A stretch of DNA of 64,000 nucleotides. It comes from Cryptomeria japonica (lineage: Eukaryota; Streptophyta; Pinopsida; Cupressales; Cupressaceae). The stretch covers positions 810,129,069 through 810,193,068 of the forward strand of contig NC_081414.1 of assembly GCF_030272615.1 (NCBI RefSeq), read 5' to 3'. Position numbers and translations under genes: made by a program. Shown piece by piece: positions 38,036-48,717 of the stretch (position 1 is the stretch's first letter; the number at the start of each line of letters is the position of its first letter). Below the pieces are notes generated by a model. The model saw only the letters and a list, made by a program, of their open reading frames with translations, did no database searches and had not been told where the DNA came from.

Positions 38036-38560
38036 AATAAGATTATGCCCTACAGATGATTTAGGATTAATAACACCTACAAAATCCAGTGCCCATTAAG
38101 CGAAAGTTCTTACCTCGAACACTGGTTGGAGAGGCATGGTGGGATTTCTTTCTCTAGAGGTTGCAGTTTGGCACGTATGACAATGACGAACATACTCATG
38201 AGTATCCTTAAATATGCTAGGCCAATACTATCCAGCCTTCAAGATTTTATGTGTAGTGGCATTTGCTGACCCATGACCTGTACCATATTTCCTATCAAAT
38301 TCCTCAATCATTTTATGGGCTTCTTGATGATCAAGACACTGGACGTAAATACCTTCATAATTATTTCTATAAAGTGTCAAATCCTTAATCATATAATTGG
38401 CACTTTTGAGCCTTAATGTTCATCATTGCATGGTTGTCAACCCCTCAGGAAACCTATTATTCAACACTATAAACACCAAATCCGTGTACCAGGGGACCTG
38501 AGTGAATGACTCCAATGTATATTGTTGGCACTAGATTTGAGGGATGTCAATCACCATGGC
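38036..38560 (-). pseudogene. Element C integrase N-terminal part
   Basis: The minus strand reads ATTHKILKAG-stop-YWPSIFKDTHEYVRHCHTCQ, the zinc-binding HHCC end of integrase with its CxxC. This is followed by a frameshift and the first-Asp region (PKSSVGHNLILT) up to the B insertion at 38036. Together with 19493-19589 and 6245-6944 it makes up a full-length but broken integrase. Confidence 0.82.
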
Positions 38561-40108
38561 CTGAGACAGTCCTTGGCCTCCAACCAACTTCATTGGATGC
38601 ATCTCTAAATCAAATTCTTCCAATATTACCTTCCATTTCCCTCAATGTTCTCCTAGCTCAAACTGCATGACTAGTGACTTCACCGCTTGATTAGGGACAA
38701 TCACATAAATTTTACTCCTAAGGATGTAATGCCTAAATTTCTTGACCACTCTTATCAACGCAAAGGCTTGTTTCTCAAGAGCAGAGTATCTAACCTCGAC
38801 ACTTTTGAAAGGAGATCTCATAAATGCAATAGGTTTCTCATCTCCCGCTTGCCTCTGTATCAAAACAATCGCTCCTGAGTGTAGCAAAGGAAAAGAATAT
38901 ATGTAAAATGACAGAGTGTAATTAGGGCTAGTTAACACAGGAGCTTCGGTGATGGATTTCTGAATCTGGGCAAAAGCCTCTTTTGCTTTAGTTGTCCATT
39001 CAACCTTAGCATCCTTCTTCATCATTTCATTCAATGGCTTGACTATCTCTGCAAACCCAGTAATAAACTTTCTAACAAAATTGATCTTGCCAAAGAAATA
39101 TCTCATCTCCTTTTTACTGTCGGGCATTTGTAATTTCAACAATGCTTCTACCCGATCTGGGTCTATAGATATCCCCCTTTCTAAGATTACGTGGCCAAGT
39201 AGATTTCCTTCAACCACCCCAAACAGACATTTCTTGGGGTTAAGGAAAATCCCATATCTCTAACATCTTTCCAATACCTTTTGGAGGTGGTCTGGGTGGT
39301 CTTCTCTGACCTTGGAAAATATCGTTAGGTTGTCCATATAGATAATAGTGCATTTTCCAATCAGTTCCTTAAAGGCCGTATCCATCGCTCGTTGGAAGGT
39401 TGCCCAAACATTAATCACCCCAAATGGCATTATTTTGTATGCATATGTTCCCCACTTTGTTGTAAATGTTGTCTTCATACAATCCTCATAGTTTACCAAT
39501 ACTTGGTTATATCCTAAATAACTATCTAAGAAGGACATCATTTGTGAACCATTTACTGTTTGTAGTACTTCATCCAAAGAAGGAAGTGGGTAATTATCTT
39601 TCTCGGAGGCTATGTTGAGATTACGAAAGTCCACACAAAGCCGTATTTCTCCATTCTTTTTCTGTACTAGTACCAAATTAGCAACCCAAGTAGAATGTCG
39701 TACCGGAAAAATAATCTTGACGGAGAGTAACTTTTGTACTTCCTTGAAAATCAAGGGTTCTATTAGTGAATTGACCAGTCATTGCTTTTTCCAGAATGAC
39801 TTAATGTTAGGTTTTAGGGGGATCACATGAGTGATAATCATTATATCGAAGGTCTTTAAATCTTCATACCCCTATGCTATTACATTAATGAACTCTTTCA
39901 AGATTTGTATCAGTTTTTCTCTTTCACTTTGAGTGCAAATCTTCCCAATATAAACAATCCTATCTTGTCCTTCTGGACCAATATTATGGGGTTCGTACTT
40001 TCCGGCATCTGAATCTGTTGTTAGTCTCTCCTTTACTCTAGGGTCTGAATCAAAACATCTCTCTAAGGTGACCATCCCTTTAGGAATAATGTTAGTTGGT
40101 AAATCCAA
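38561..40108 (-). pseudogene. Element C reverse transcriptase and first RNase H
   Basis: A linker (ERLTTDSDAGKYEPHNIGPE, 39872-40108) precedes RT. RT motifs: WVANLVLVQKKNGEIRLCVDF (about 39690), MPFGVINVWATFQRAM (about 39420), and IIYMDNLTIFS (about 39340). The last is the YxDD box with its second Asp changed to Asn, which should abolish polymerisation. A stop at about 39258 separates RT from the thumb and connection (GHVILERGISIDPDRVEALL). The Ty3-type RNase H at 38950-38560 includes ALEKQAFALIRVVKKFRHYI. The frame is one throughout but differs from that of gag-protease. Lineage is Tat/Athila-like by RT style plus the separate second RNase H. Confidence 0.88.
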
Positions 40109-40295
40109 AATATCAGCATTACTTTCGACATTAATATCATTCGATTTATCTTCCTCATCAATAATTTCTCTTCAAAAGCTGCTGAATTTGCAAGAAAGGC
40201 TAGAATGTGGGCATCATCTCAGAAGACTTGGAAGTGTTTGATATTATCAAGTACAATAGTTTATAGAGATTAATTCCACAGAGAACTTCTTCAAA

Positions 40296-40636
40296 GGGGA
40301 TTGGCTTACTGGTTCTAATGTACTGGAAGCTACGGCCAGTGCATTAGGTTCTGATACACTGCTAACCTTTTATCATGGCACACATATTGGCTTCGTACTT
40401 GTTTAACCACCAGCTCAGAATCTCCTTGCACCTTCAAACACTTTTCCCCCTTCTTATGTGCAAAAATTAATCCTCTAACTAAGGCCTTGTACTTCGTCAT
40501 GTTATTAGTACAAGGGAATTGGAGTCGGTAAGAAGCTAAAAGGGTTTTCCCTTTTGGGTTGGTTAACTCTATGCCTGCTCCACTGCCTTTCTTGGATCTT
40601 GACCCATCAAAATTTAAAAACCATATTTCATCTTTG
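40296..40636 (-). pseudogene. Extra archaeal-type RNase H of element C, located before RT
   Basis: The minus strand reads FLNFDGSRSKKGSGAGIEL (about 40618-40564), LQFPCTNNMTKYKALVRGL (about 40530-40470) and LKVQGDSELVVKQV (about 40440-40395), followed by AVASSTLEP near 40330. These match the DGS, NNxAEYEAL and GDSxLVV motifs of the second RNase H of dual-RNase H plant elements. The catalytic Glu of AEYEAL is Lys here, a frameshift precedes the domain at about 40625, and stops follow. It lies between protease and RT, whereas in elements A and B of this window the equivalent domain is after the first RNase H. Confidence 0.8.
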
Positions 40637-41009
40637 GGTCAATGATCAGGTTAGTTTCTAGAGGGGATTGTTGCTTCTCAAACTCGAGGTCTTGTGACAA
40701 TTGAGGTTGTTCAATTTCTGGTTGCATAAACAATTCAGTAGTGCTAGGAACAACTTGTTCCGATTGAGGTTGAAGTTGAGATTGTGTTTCTTCTTTCTCT
40801 TTCTCAAGAGGAATATCTTCCTTCTCATCTTTAACAATCTCAACTACAAGAATCTCCTAGCTACATTCTTTAGGTAAGGTAGTCTTACTTATAGGATACA
40901 TTGTTCGGGGCTCTAATCCTTCACAAGTTAGACCTTGAACTTATTCCATATTGATGGTGTGATCATCTTCTCTGTATGGAACCGGACTCATCAACTTCAT
41001 AATCTATTT
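40637..41009 (-). pseudogene. Charged linker between protease and extra RNase H, element C
   Basis: The gag-protease frame continues through an acidic, Lys/Glu/Gln-rich linker (EIVKDEKEDIPLEKEKEETQ) without recognisable domain. It contains several stops. Confidence 0.55.
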
Positions 41010-41744
41010 CTAACATGGGATACATGAAATTTCTGAGTGCTCCTCATGATATATTTGACACCATTTCAGAAGCAACAAATCTTGTATCTTCATAGTGTCT
41101 CCCAATAAACAAATTCTTTGTTGTACTATTGTAGCGAACTCTTTGACCCGCCTTCTATATGTGGTCTTGTCTGCTCGAAATAATTGGAGAGGAGTCAATG
41201 TAGAGAAAGTAAGAATCTCATTAACCCTGTAAACTCCTGGACTCACTTCAGCAAACGCCACTTCATTGGGAGCACCATAATCCATGACTAATTTCTTCAA
41301 TTTAGGCTCACTATCAATTCGGATCTGGTTTCTCACCCCCTTCCATGGAAGCCATAGGTACGTAAAACAAGTTGAGAAATATCCTCCCAACGTCTTGGAC
41401 AAATCCCTACTAAGGAGCATCCCATATACTTCTGGAATATCCACTACTTGAATGCCAATATAATGAGATATTCGAGGATCAACACCTAATTGAATTTATA
41501 CATCTTTCAATTCTCCGATTACGTTAACCTTAGTTTTGTCTAGTTGTACCACCTTACTATTTGCACGTACTAGTTGAAGTCCGATCTTTTGACATATAGA
41601 GTAGGGCATTATGTTTCCTAAAGCCCCTGAATCTACCAAACAGTTGTGTAAATTCTTTCCACATATCCTCAAACTCAGTAAAAATGGTGGATTTTCTATT
41701 GCATCACTCTTGATGTTAGCGTCGACTTCATTAAGATCTTCCAT
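41010..41744 (-). pseudogene. Element C retropepsin-like protease
   Basis: Contains LRICGKNLHNCLVDSGALGNIMP (about 41670-41610), with the aspartic protease D-S-G, and downstream VVDIPEVYGMLLSRDLSKTLGG, the usual second half of plant Ty3/Gypsy proteases (LLGRDW-type). In-frame with gag. One stop near 41494 separates the two halves. Processing of the Gag-Pol precursor would be its role. Confidence 0.85.
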
Positions 41745-41759
41745 CTTAAACTCATTGCT

Positions 41760-43960
41760 CTATGACTCTAACAATTCCAACTTTCTAAGGAGAGCCCTCT
41801 TTTGTTCGGGGCAATATCTCAATACTTCCATTAAGGACATAGTAGTGGCAGTTCTTTCCATCTCCTTAGTAACATCAAATGATCCTTTCAGAACATAATC
41901 TTTCCCTTGAGCTTTTCTAGGGTGTGCTCCTTGGAAAGCCTGAGGAGGGCAAGGATTGTTGCTTGCATTCACATTAAGAGGTACAAACCCACCCATCGGG
42001 GGAGGTGGCAACGTTAATGGAGCTTTTCCTTGACTCCTAAGATTGTAGTTTTTCCTAGTCTGAAAGGCCTGAGCATCGTAGACACAGGATTCACCTTCGA
42101 CTTCAGCCTGGAATTCTCTACATAGGAAAGTATTGACCAACATGGCAGTATTAACCTTATAAGGTTCATCATTGGAGCAATCCTTTGGTTGAGAGTCAGC
42201 TTGAGCAATTCTTATGATTTTCTCGAACTGAGCACAATTGACTTCAGAATGCGCAGCTATGTCATGCAACCTGCACCAATTTGTTAGCAAATTTATATCA
42301 GCAAGGTTAACACTTTGTCTATGGTTTGGGCTATCTCATGCGTCGAGGTGATCATGGTTCACCCCACTATTATTCGGACCCATATTTCATTGCCTATTAT
42401 AAGGTTTGTTGTTATACCTTTGATTTTGGTTATGGTTATTGTAGTTCAGCTGATTATTATAGGGTTGGGATTGATTATACCCTCCTTGAGGATTCATCTT
42501 TAGCTGGCTCAAGTCTGAAGTAACCTATGAGATCATTTTCTTTAAGGCTTCTACTTCAGCAAATATATGAGATCTTTGATTCTCAAGCGCTATAGTTGGA
42601 GGTTGGTTTGCTATGCTAGTATTACCAAACTATTGATTTCTCCCTTGCACTTGACTAGCATATTGGGTTTGGATAGGGGTGGTATTGGTATTATTTTGCC
42701 AAGTCAAAGCTTGAGTAGAAAACTGTTGATTCGCTTGAGGTTGGGATGCATAAATTGGCACCGAGTTCATGGTTGGTGCACCTACAAGTAGAGGTGAGGG
42801 TATGCCTGGGAGTTGGTTGTAGTTCCCTTGATTCACCCCTATAGGTAAATTATATCCGATCCCTCTCAGGGTTTGATTCAACTCATGGTTCATACTAATT
42901 GCTAATGTGAAATTTTTTTCCAAAGTGTCCCTTTGATTCTGGGGAACACTCTGCTTAATAAACATAGCAGTCCAAGGGTCAATAGCTCTTAGATATGAGT
43001 CGATTTCTACATCGGGTGCTACCTGGTAAGGAGTTTGTAGTTTCTTGAGTGCCCTTTGGAAGCTAGTATTAAAAGTTGTTAACGGTTCATTTGGTGACTT
43101 CTTAAGAGAAGCAAACTGATGGTATAGTGTTCCGGGATCTACATATACTTAGAATTGATCGATGAAAGCTTTCTCCAAGACGTCCTAGCCTATGATAGAA
43201 TTTGTAGGTAGGGTTATGTACCAATTGTACTCATTCCCCCCAAGTGAATATGGGAAGAGTCTACATACTACATCTTGGTGTTCAATATGTTACAAACAAC
43301 CGCATCTTTAAATGCTTCAATATGTTCATCAGTCGTTCGTCCCCCCAAATAATCAAATTTGCTACAAAATTTATCCGAGTTTCTAGGTAGGTCATGTATA
43401 CCCCCTTCTATAGTTCCTAGTGGTGTGGTGTCCTGGTTAAAGTAGGGCATTGAAGGTGGTGACGATGGACGTTGAGCCACAAAAGGTGCGGCAATAGGCT
43501 GAGGACTAGGAATCAGTCGATCTTCTATGTTGGGTATGGGTGATTGCACTGGTGAAGATGTTGAAGGTTGTCCCTTAGCTATGTTCCTCTTTTTCCTAGT
43601 TACGGGTCCTAACTCTACTAAGTCGGATGGTGAAGAACTACTCCTAAGGATTTTATGGAATCTCTCAAGAGAGAAAGATGATATACGATCCAGCTTAGTA
43701 CCTCAATTTTATGGTTGGGGAGGTGGTTGTGGATTCCCCTATGGGTTCATCAGAGGATTAAGTTGTCTTTGTGCCTCTGCTTCTATATGTATATCCTTTT
43801 GTCTCTCATTCTCTAGTACTTATCATGCTCCTAACCAATCGTTATAATCTCATGTACTATCCCAAGCAAGGTCGTATAGCTGGGTAAGAATATCGTCTTG
43901 CTCATTATTGAGGCTAGGTTGGGTAAAGGGCATCAATCCATCTCCTGGAAGTACCATATG
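41760..43960 (-). pseudogene. Element C gag
   Basis: A Pro-rich N-terminal part (43549-43400) leads to FCSKFDYLGGRTTDEHIEAFKD (about 43380), then RLFPYSLGGNEYNWYITLP (about 43250), the gag core motif. After it come ALKKLQTPY (about 43040), a Gln/Asn-rich stretch (42900-42640) and a CxxH-x4-H-x4-C zinc finger WCRLHDIAAHSEVNC (about 42280). At least one frameshift (near 43265) and several stops are present. No convincing start codon could be fixed; the frame opens upstream of 43550. Confidence 0.82.
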
Positions 43961-43987
43961 TGGTTAACCAGCGAGGGGACTAGTCTA

Positions 43988-44006
43988 GGCCCTCCTTCTA
44001 GTGCCA
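43988..44006 (-). other. Primer binding site of element C (tRNA-Asn)
   Basis: The minus strand reads TGGCACTAGAAGGAGGGCC, matching the complement of plant tRNA-Asn (TGGCGCTAGAAGGAGGGCT) except for the fifth and last bases. It lies five bases inside the LTR edge at 44012. Confidence 0.85.
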
Positions 44007-44011
44007 ATTTC

Positions 44012-45233
44012 TGTTGACGACTATTTTGACACACCCGCCAACAATCAGGTAGCCAATGTGAACACTCACCACCTCTCCTGAAAAGTAACAAGTTTGGGAA
44101 AACTCACTGCTCCAAGGTCTCTATAGTTGGGTCTTGATGGTGATGGGCAGCCCAATGGTTGATATGGTTGTACCTGTCAAGGGGCCTGTTGGTAAAACTA
44201 GATCTCGTTGATTATGGATAACTATACTTCCTTTCTTTTTTGTATTTTTATGGCTTAAGAATCTATGGGAAATAAAATGTGAAGCATAAAAGGGAAAAAG
44301 AAAATAACAATAAAAACCAATATAATAACCACTTAATGAACTACTCAATTAATTCCCTGCAATCCAAGAAATTATCAAATATTATCCAAGTTAGCATTCA
44401 ACAACGGACCTCCAGTAAACCTGCAAAATCATCAATTTCACAAACTTATGGAAATAAAATCATCAACAATATGGCCTATCACAATAATTCTCATACACCA
44501 CTGACGTGCACAATATGACTCATAAAGTGATAAACAAAAAGATTCAAACCACGTTTCTAACTTTAAATAATAGATGTTACCAGATTACACAGAACAGTTT
44601 GGTAGAACATAGATGTAGATCAGGCAATCCACAAGTTGCTTCTCATATTGATCTCCATGAATGTATAACAAAAATAACTCAAACTTAATCTGCAAAATAT
44701 TCTAAAAACTTTAAGTAGGCCACAAATCATCAATTTGGGACCCTTACAAATGAATCCAACTTCTCAATTTATAGAAGTTCTGTACCCTATTATCTAGGAA
44801 ATAAACCTTCCCTAAATGAAGAACTAAAACTAAGAGTCGCAGTTAACTTGCAAGTTTCTGCTTTGACACTCCACTTAACAACTACAAAACGGTGACTGCA
44901 TGAGCACTACAAAGACCATGTTGGGTGAGCCATGTTTCTGTAGTCATGCAAAATTTCTATCAAAATTGGAGCTTGAGTAGGAGTTGCAACTCAAAATACA
45001 AGATTAAAGATTTATGAAAAAGCTTTGCTATCTTAAGCAACTGTGCGTTTATTCCTTATTCCTTGGCAAAAGATCTATAATTATCTATTATGCATGCAAC
45101 TAATTGAGTAGGAGGATCAGCTACATGTTTAACTCTAAATTTATATTTCTTCAAAATCCCATTTGCATGCTTCTTTCCTTCCACTAACTCCTTCACCATG
45201 TCTGCCACCCCCTGATACTAAGTAATTAGATAT
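44012..45233 (-). repeat. Element C 5' LTR, inner part (before insertion of A)
   Basis: Aligns with 776-1994 of the 3' LTR. Its minus-strand end is GTCAACA. It includes the stop (45056-45058) and last codons of the LTR-borne ORF. At 45229-45233 it ends in gatat, the target duplication of element A. Confidence 0.88.
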
Positions 45234-45541
45234 TGTAGTCACATAAATCTGTCCACTTAATTAAATGAATACTTAGTATTTATTTGATTATTTAACCATC
45301 AATTAATAATTAATTAAATTAATATTTAATTAATTCATCTTAAACCTCTTCTCCTATGAATTAAATAAATTATTCAATTTATTTGATTTAATTCACTTAA
45401 CCAAATTCACACCATTAATTAAATAAATAAATCATATTTATTTAATTAAATCTTCTCTCACATTTAAATAAACTAATATTTACTTAAATTCCCCCAAAAT
45501 CCCACCTCTCACATTTAAATAAATTAACATTTATTTAAATC

Positions 45542-45945
45542 ACCTTTATCCTCCACCCACTTGCATTTTCCTACAAATGCAAGTTGCACAATTATTTTAA
45601 ATAAATAATTTATTTAAATCACCTTTATCCTCCACCCACTTGTATTTTCCTACAAAAGCAAGTTGCACAACTATTTTAAATAAATTATTTATTTAAAATC
45701 CTATTTATCCTCACCCACTTGAAACCTTTAATGGTTTCCCTTAAAGTCTTCAAACTTGATGGCTTTAAAGTCTTCAAACTTGATGGCTTCCTTCTATAGT
45801 TTTTTTAAGCCTTTAATGGTTTCCCTTAAAGTCTTCAAACTTGATGGCTTTAAAGTCTTCTTAATACTTTAATGGTTTTCCTTAAAGTCTTCAAGCCTTT
45901 AATGGTTTCCCTCAAAGTCTTCAAGCATTTTAATGCTTTATCTTC
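45542..45945 (+). repeat. Tandem repeats in the U3 of element A 5' LTR
   Basis: Two roughly 79-base copies (acctttatcctccacccact...) are followed by about five copies of a unit containing tttaatggtttcccttaaag and tcttcaaacttgatggc. The 3' LTR copy is at 59707-60110. B's LTR has a single diverged equivalent of the first unit and none of the second. Confidence 0.8.
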
Positions 45946-46520
45946 CTTTTTGTCATTTAAATAAATTAATATTTATTTGAATATTTATCCAAATGCAAAT
46001 TATACCATTTAATTGAAATAAATGATTTTATTTTAATTGAAAATACTAAAATTTCTCCCACTTGCATTTTCCTACAAAATCCACTTGCATGCCTCAACCC
46101 CTTCTAGATTCTTCTAAACCTTTCCTAATTAACCTAATCCATCCCCTAAATATTGTCACATTCCTAAGCAAATTGAAGTCACTTCTTAAAGACTCCAAAG
46201 TCTTTGAAAATCAATTAATGCTTTGTGTGTTCAACAAATTAACCTCTAAAGTCTTCCAAACCACTTATGGCTCTTACATGACCATTAATGGTTAATTCCA
46301 CTTGCACCCATGGTTAAGGACTTCGACCCCTAACTTAACCCTCATGTAACCCATGTGTCTCTTCAAAGCATTTATTTCTTTAACTAGGGTAACCATCATG
46401 TCCCCTCAAGCATTTAATGCTCCTTATCACTCCTCTCAAGCTTCCTCATGGTGACACTTGTCAACATGGGATTGGGTTGAAAGTCTCACATGGATTGAAT
46501 ATCTTTCAATCCTAACCCTT

Positions 46521-46542
46521 GTTAAGATTACTCAATCTTAAC
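46521..46542. promoter_or_regulatory. Inverted repeat upstream of the TATA box, element A
   Basis: GTTAAGATT-ACTC-AATCTTAAC, 9-base arms, 22 bases before TATAAATA. Its counterpart in B has a paired change in both arms. A second inverted repeat, GGATTGAA...TTCAATCC, lies at 46492-46512. Confidence 0.55.
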
Positions 46543-46563
46543 CCTTCATTTCCCCATTTCTTC

Positions 46564-46571
46564 TATAAATA
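46564..46571 (+). promoter_or_regulatory. TATA box of element A 5' LTR
   Basis: CTATAAATAG, same context as in B; 3' LTR copy at 60729-60736. Confidence 0.75.
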
Positions 46572-46969
46572 GAACCCTTCTCCTCAAGCAAAAGGAAGCA
46601 TTAGAGTATTGTTGTTATACTGGCATTAGCATAGAGCTTTCTCATAGCATCACTATCTACACTTGCATAGCATTTGCTTATCATATTCAAGTATCTTGAA
46701 TCTCCATATGGCATCCATGGTTAGTGCTAAAAGCTGAGAGCTACACTCATTTGGGACTTGGAGAGGAGAGGAACAAGGGAGGAGCAACTATGAGCATCTT
46801 GATTAGCTATTTTATTCTATGTTTATATGCTTTCTATTTCATGCTTAATATCTCTCTTGATATGCCTGTCTAGGATAATCTTTTGTTGCTAACACTAACG
46901 TTTGTTTTTTGTGCTCTTTTGTGTGTTGCCATCAAATAGATTTTCTAATCCTTTTTGCAGAGCATCATT

Positions 46970-46989
46970 TGGTGAACCCGACGTGAATC
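46970..46989 (+). other. Primer binding site of element A (tRNA-Trp)
   Basis: TGGTGAACCCGACGTGAATC is the exact complement of the 3' terminal 20 bases of plant nuclear tRNA-Trp including CCA, as I recall that tRNA; the acceptor strand it implies (CGGGTTC) pairs fully with GGATCCG of that tRNA. It lies two bases inside the LTR. Confidence 0.85.
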
Positions 46990-48717
46990 CAAACACCAAA
47001 AAGATCAACTTTTTTTTTTTTTTTAACCAATAACATGTTTGAATGTTGAAAATGTCACACAGGTTGCGCTTTTGACACTATTTTGGTGCATTTGACATTA
47101 TTTTGGCGCTATTCACCCTTTTTCAGTGCTTTTTCCTTCTCTGTCTTTCCCTTTCTTTTAGTGCGTTTGTGTTAAATAGTGCCTCTGTTCAAATGCAGAC
47201 TAGCACTATTGTAACAAAACATTGTACAAATCACCTTGTTAAAAATAAATAAAAAATAAAAATAAAATAAAATAAAATAAAATAAAATAGGCTTGTAGAA
47301 GCCCACCAAATAGGCGGATTTTACTAACTATTTTTCTCTTTTGTGCAGATTTAAATTAGATTAAAAAGTAGATTTATATTTTTTACTAACTTGTTTTTGA
47401 AGTTGGTTTTAAAAATGAATTCACTTTTTATTTTGGTTTAAAATTCACTTCACATTTCAAATTTGGGCTTTTAAAAAAGAATCACACATTTGTTTGGGGC
47501 TCTTAAAAAGAATTTCATTGTTCCAAGGTAAAAAGAACCACAAACTTATACAAAAACAACTTTATTTTTTTTGCAAGTTAGGAAACAAACTTCGTTTTGG
47601 TGCTTAAAATCAACAAGGCAAATTTTATTTCTTGCATCAAGATAAAACTCACAATCCACAGTTCCATTTTTGGTGCAAATAAAATTCACAATCAACTTGT
47701 CTCATTTTCAAAGCAATTTTACTTCATGCAAACGTGTTTTTCATTAAGTTAACCAGGATTTTCAAATTCTAGTTTACTCAAACAATTGCCTTTGAAAATT
47801 AAAAAGAACACCATGATTGTTGGAGCAACATCCCCAAATAGATAGAAAATCATTGTGATGACAAGTTAAAAGGAACAAGTGAATTTTGTGCTTGGCACAC
47901 TTGTGCAAAGAGTTGGTCGAGTGGTCCTACTTCTAACACACACTACCGTCTCCCTTGGCTTTCGTGGTCCTAGGTGCAAGAGAAAAGTGTTAGTAACACT
48001 CAAAAATTTTATCTTTTTAAGAGAGGCCTGCCAAGAGACACATCACTCTTGGGAACGACCTCGCGCGGTAAATCCTTCGAGCCGCTATAGAAATCAGGTG
48101 AGAGCGAAAGCTGTAGCCTTGGGTATAGCTGTTCCTACAGTGTTACTGGCCGAAAGGACAAATGGGCCCCACCACTAGTTACAAGGCTCTTAAGTGAGTC
48201 ACTACAGAATGAACTTATGTCCAAAAACATCGAACATGACTAAACACCTTTAAGTAGTAGCCCACCCGTTCTATTGATTGAGGATATTTGCGATATAATT
48301 TAGTGCAAGAGCATAGATGGTTTTGCTCCCAAGATACTCACCATACATATTTCCTTGAGTAGAAACATTGCTTTTTGAAAAGTCACTTGTGGCTTGATAA
48401 AAGTGGTGACTCCCCCATCATAGGGATCATCTATTTGTTATGCTCGTGCAAGACTTAGTATATCACATCCTTACCTGCCAAGGCGGGATTCATAAGGTAT
48501 GTAGTACCAAAGTCGAAGAAATATCAAGATGTGGGCTAAATTTATCACAACTGGCCATTTGACCTTAGGGATAAAAAGTGTTTGAAGTGTGTTCATTTTA
48601 GTCAAGACCAAGTGTAAATTGAGCCGACTTCAGGCTTTGGAAATACACCTTAAAATACATCTAAAGGAAGGGTTATATAAAAGTCCAAGGATTGGGTTGA
48701 TCTAGACCCATACTCAT
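46990..48717 (+). other. Leader of element A with a strongly conserved block
   Basis: Includes a decayed AGCGCT-type repeat cluster (47064-47230) and a (AAAAT)n run (47240-47290). The block 47920-48600 is nearly identical to B. A splice-donor-like CAGGTGAGAG lies at 48095-48104. No domain recognised in the short frames; 47879-48178 is probably not coding. Confidence 0.55.

Larger units (their letters stand above)
45234..46967 (+). repeat. Element A 5' LTR
   Basis: 1734 bases, TGTAGTCAC to GCATCA. It contains a 79-base tandem duplication (45542-45700), a minisatellite-like stretch (45721-45945), inverted repeats at 46492-46512 and 46521-46542, and TATAAATA at 46564-46571. These expansions account for its extra length over the B LTR. 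Confidence 0.96.

Noticed and set aside
44121..44348. Short ORFs at 44121-44688 and their counterparts at 1042-1451
   Set aside because: They lie in LTR sequence of C downstream of the LTR ORF; substitutions between copies show no coding pattern, and frames shift.
47879..48178. 99-codon ORF in the conserved leader block
   Set aside because: The equivalent frame in B is not open, and differences are not concentrated at third positions.
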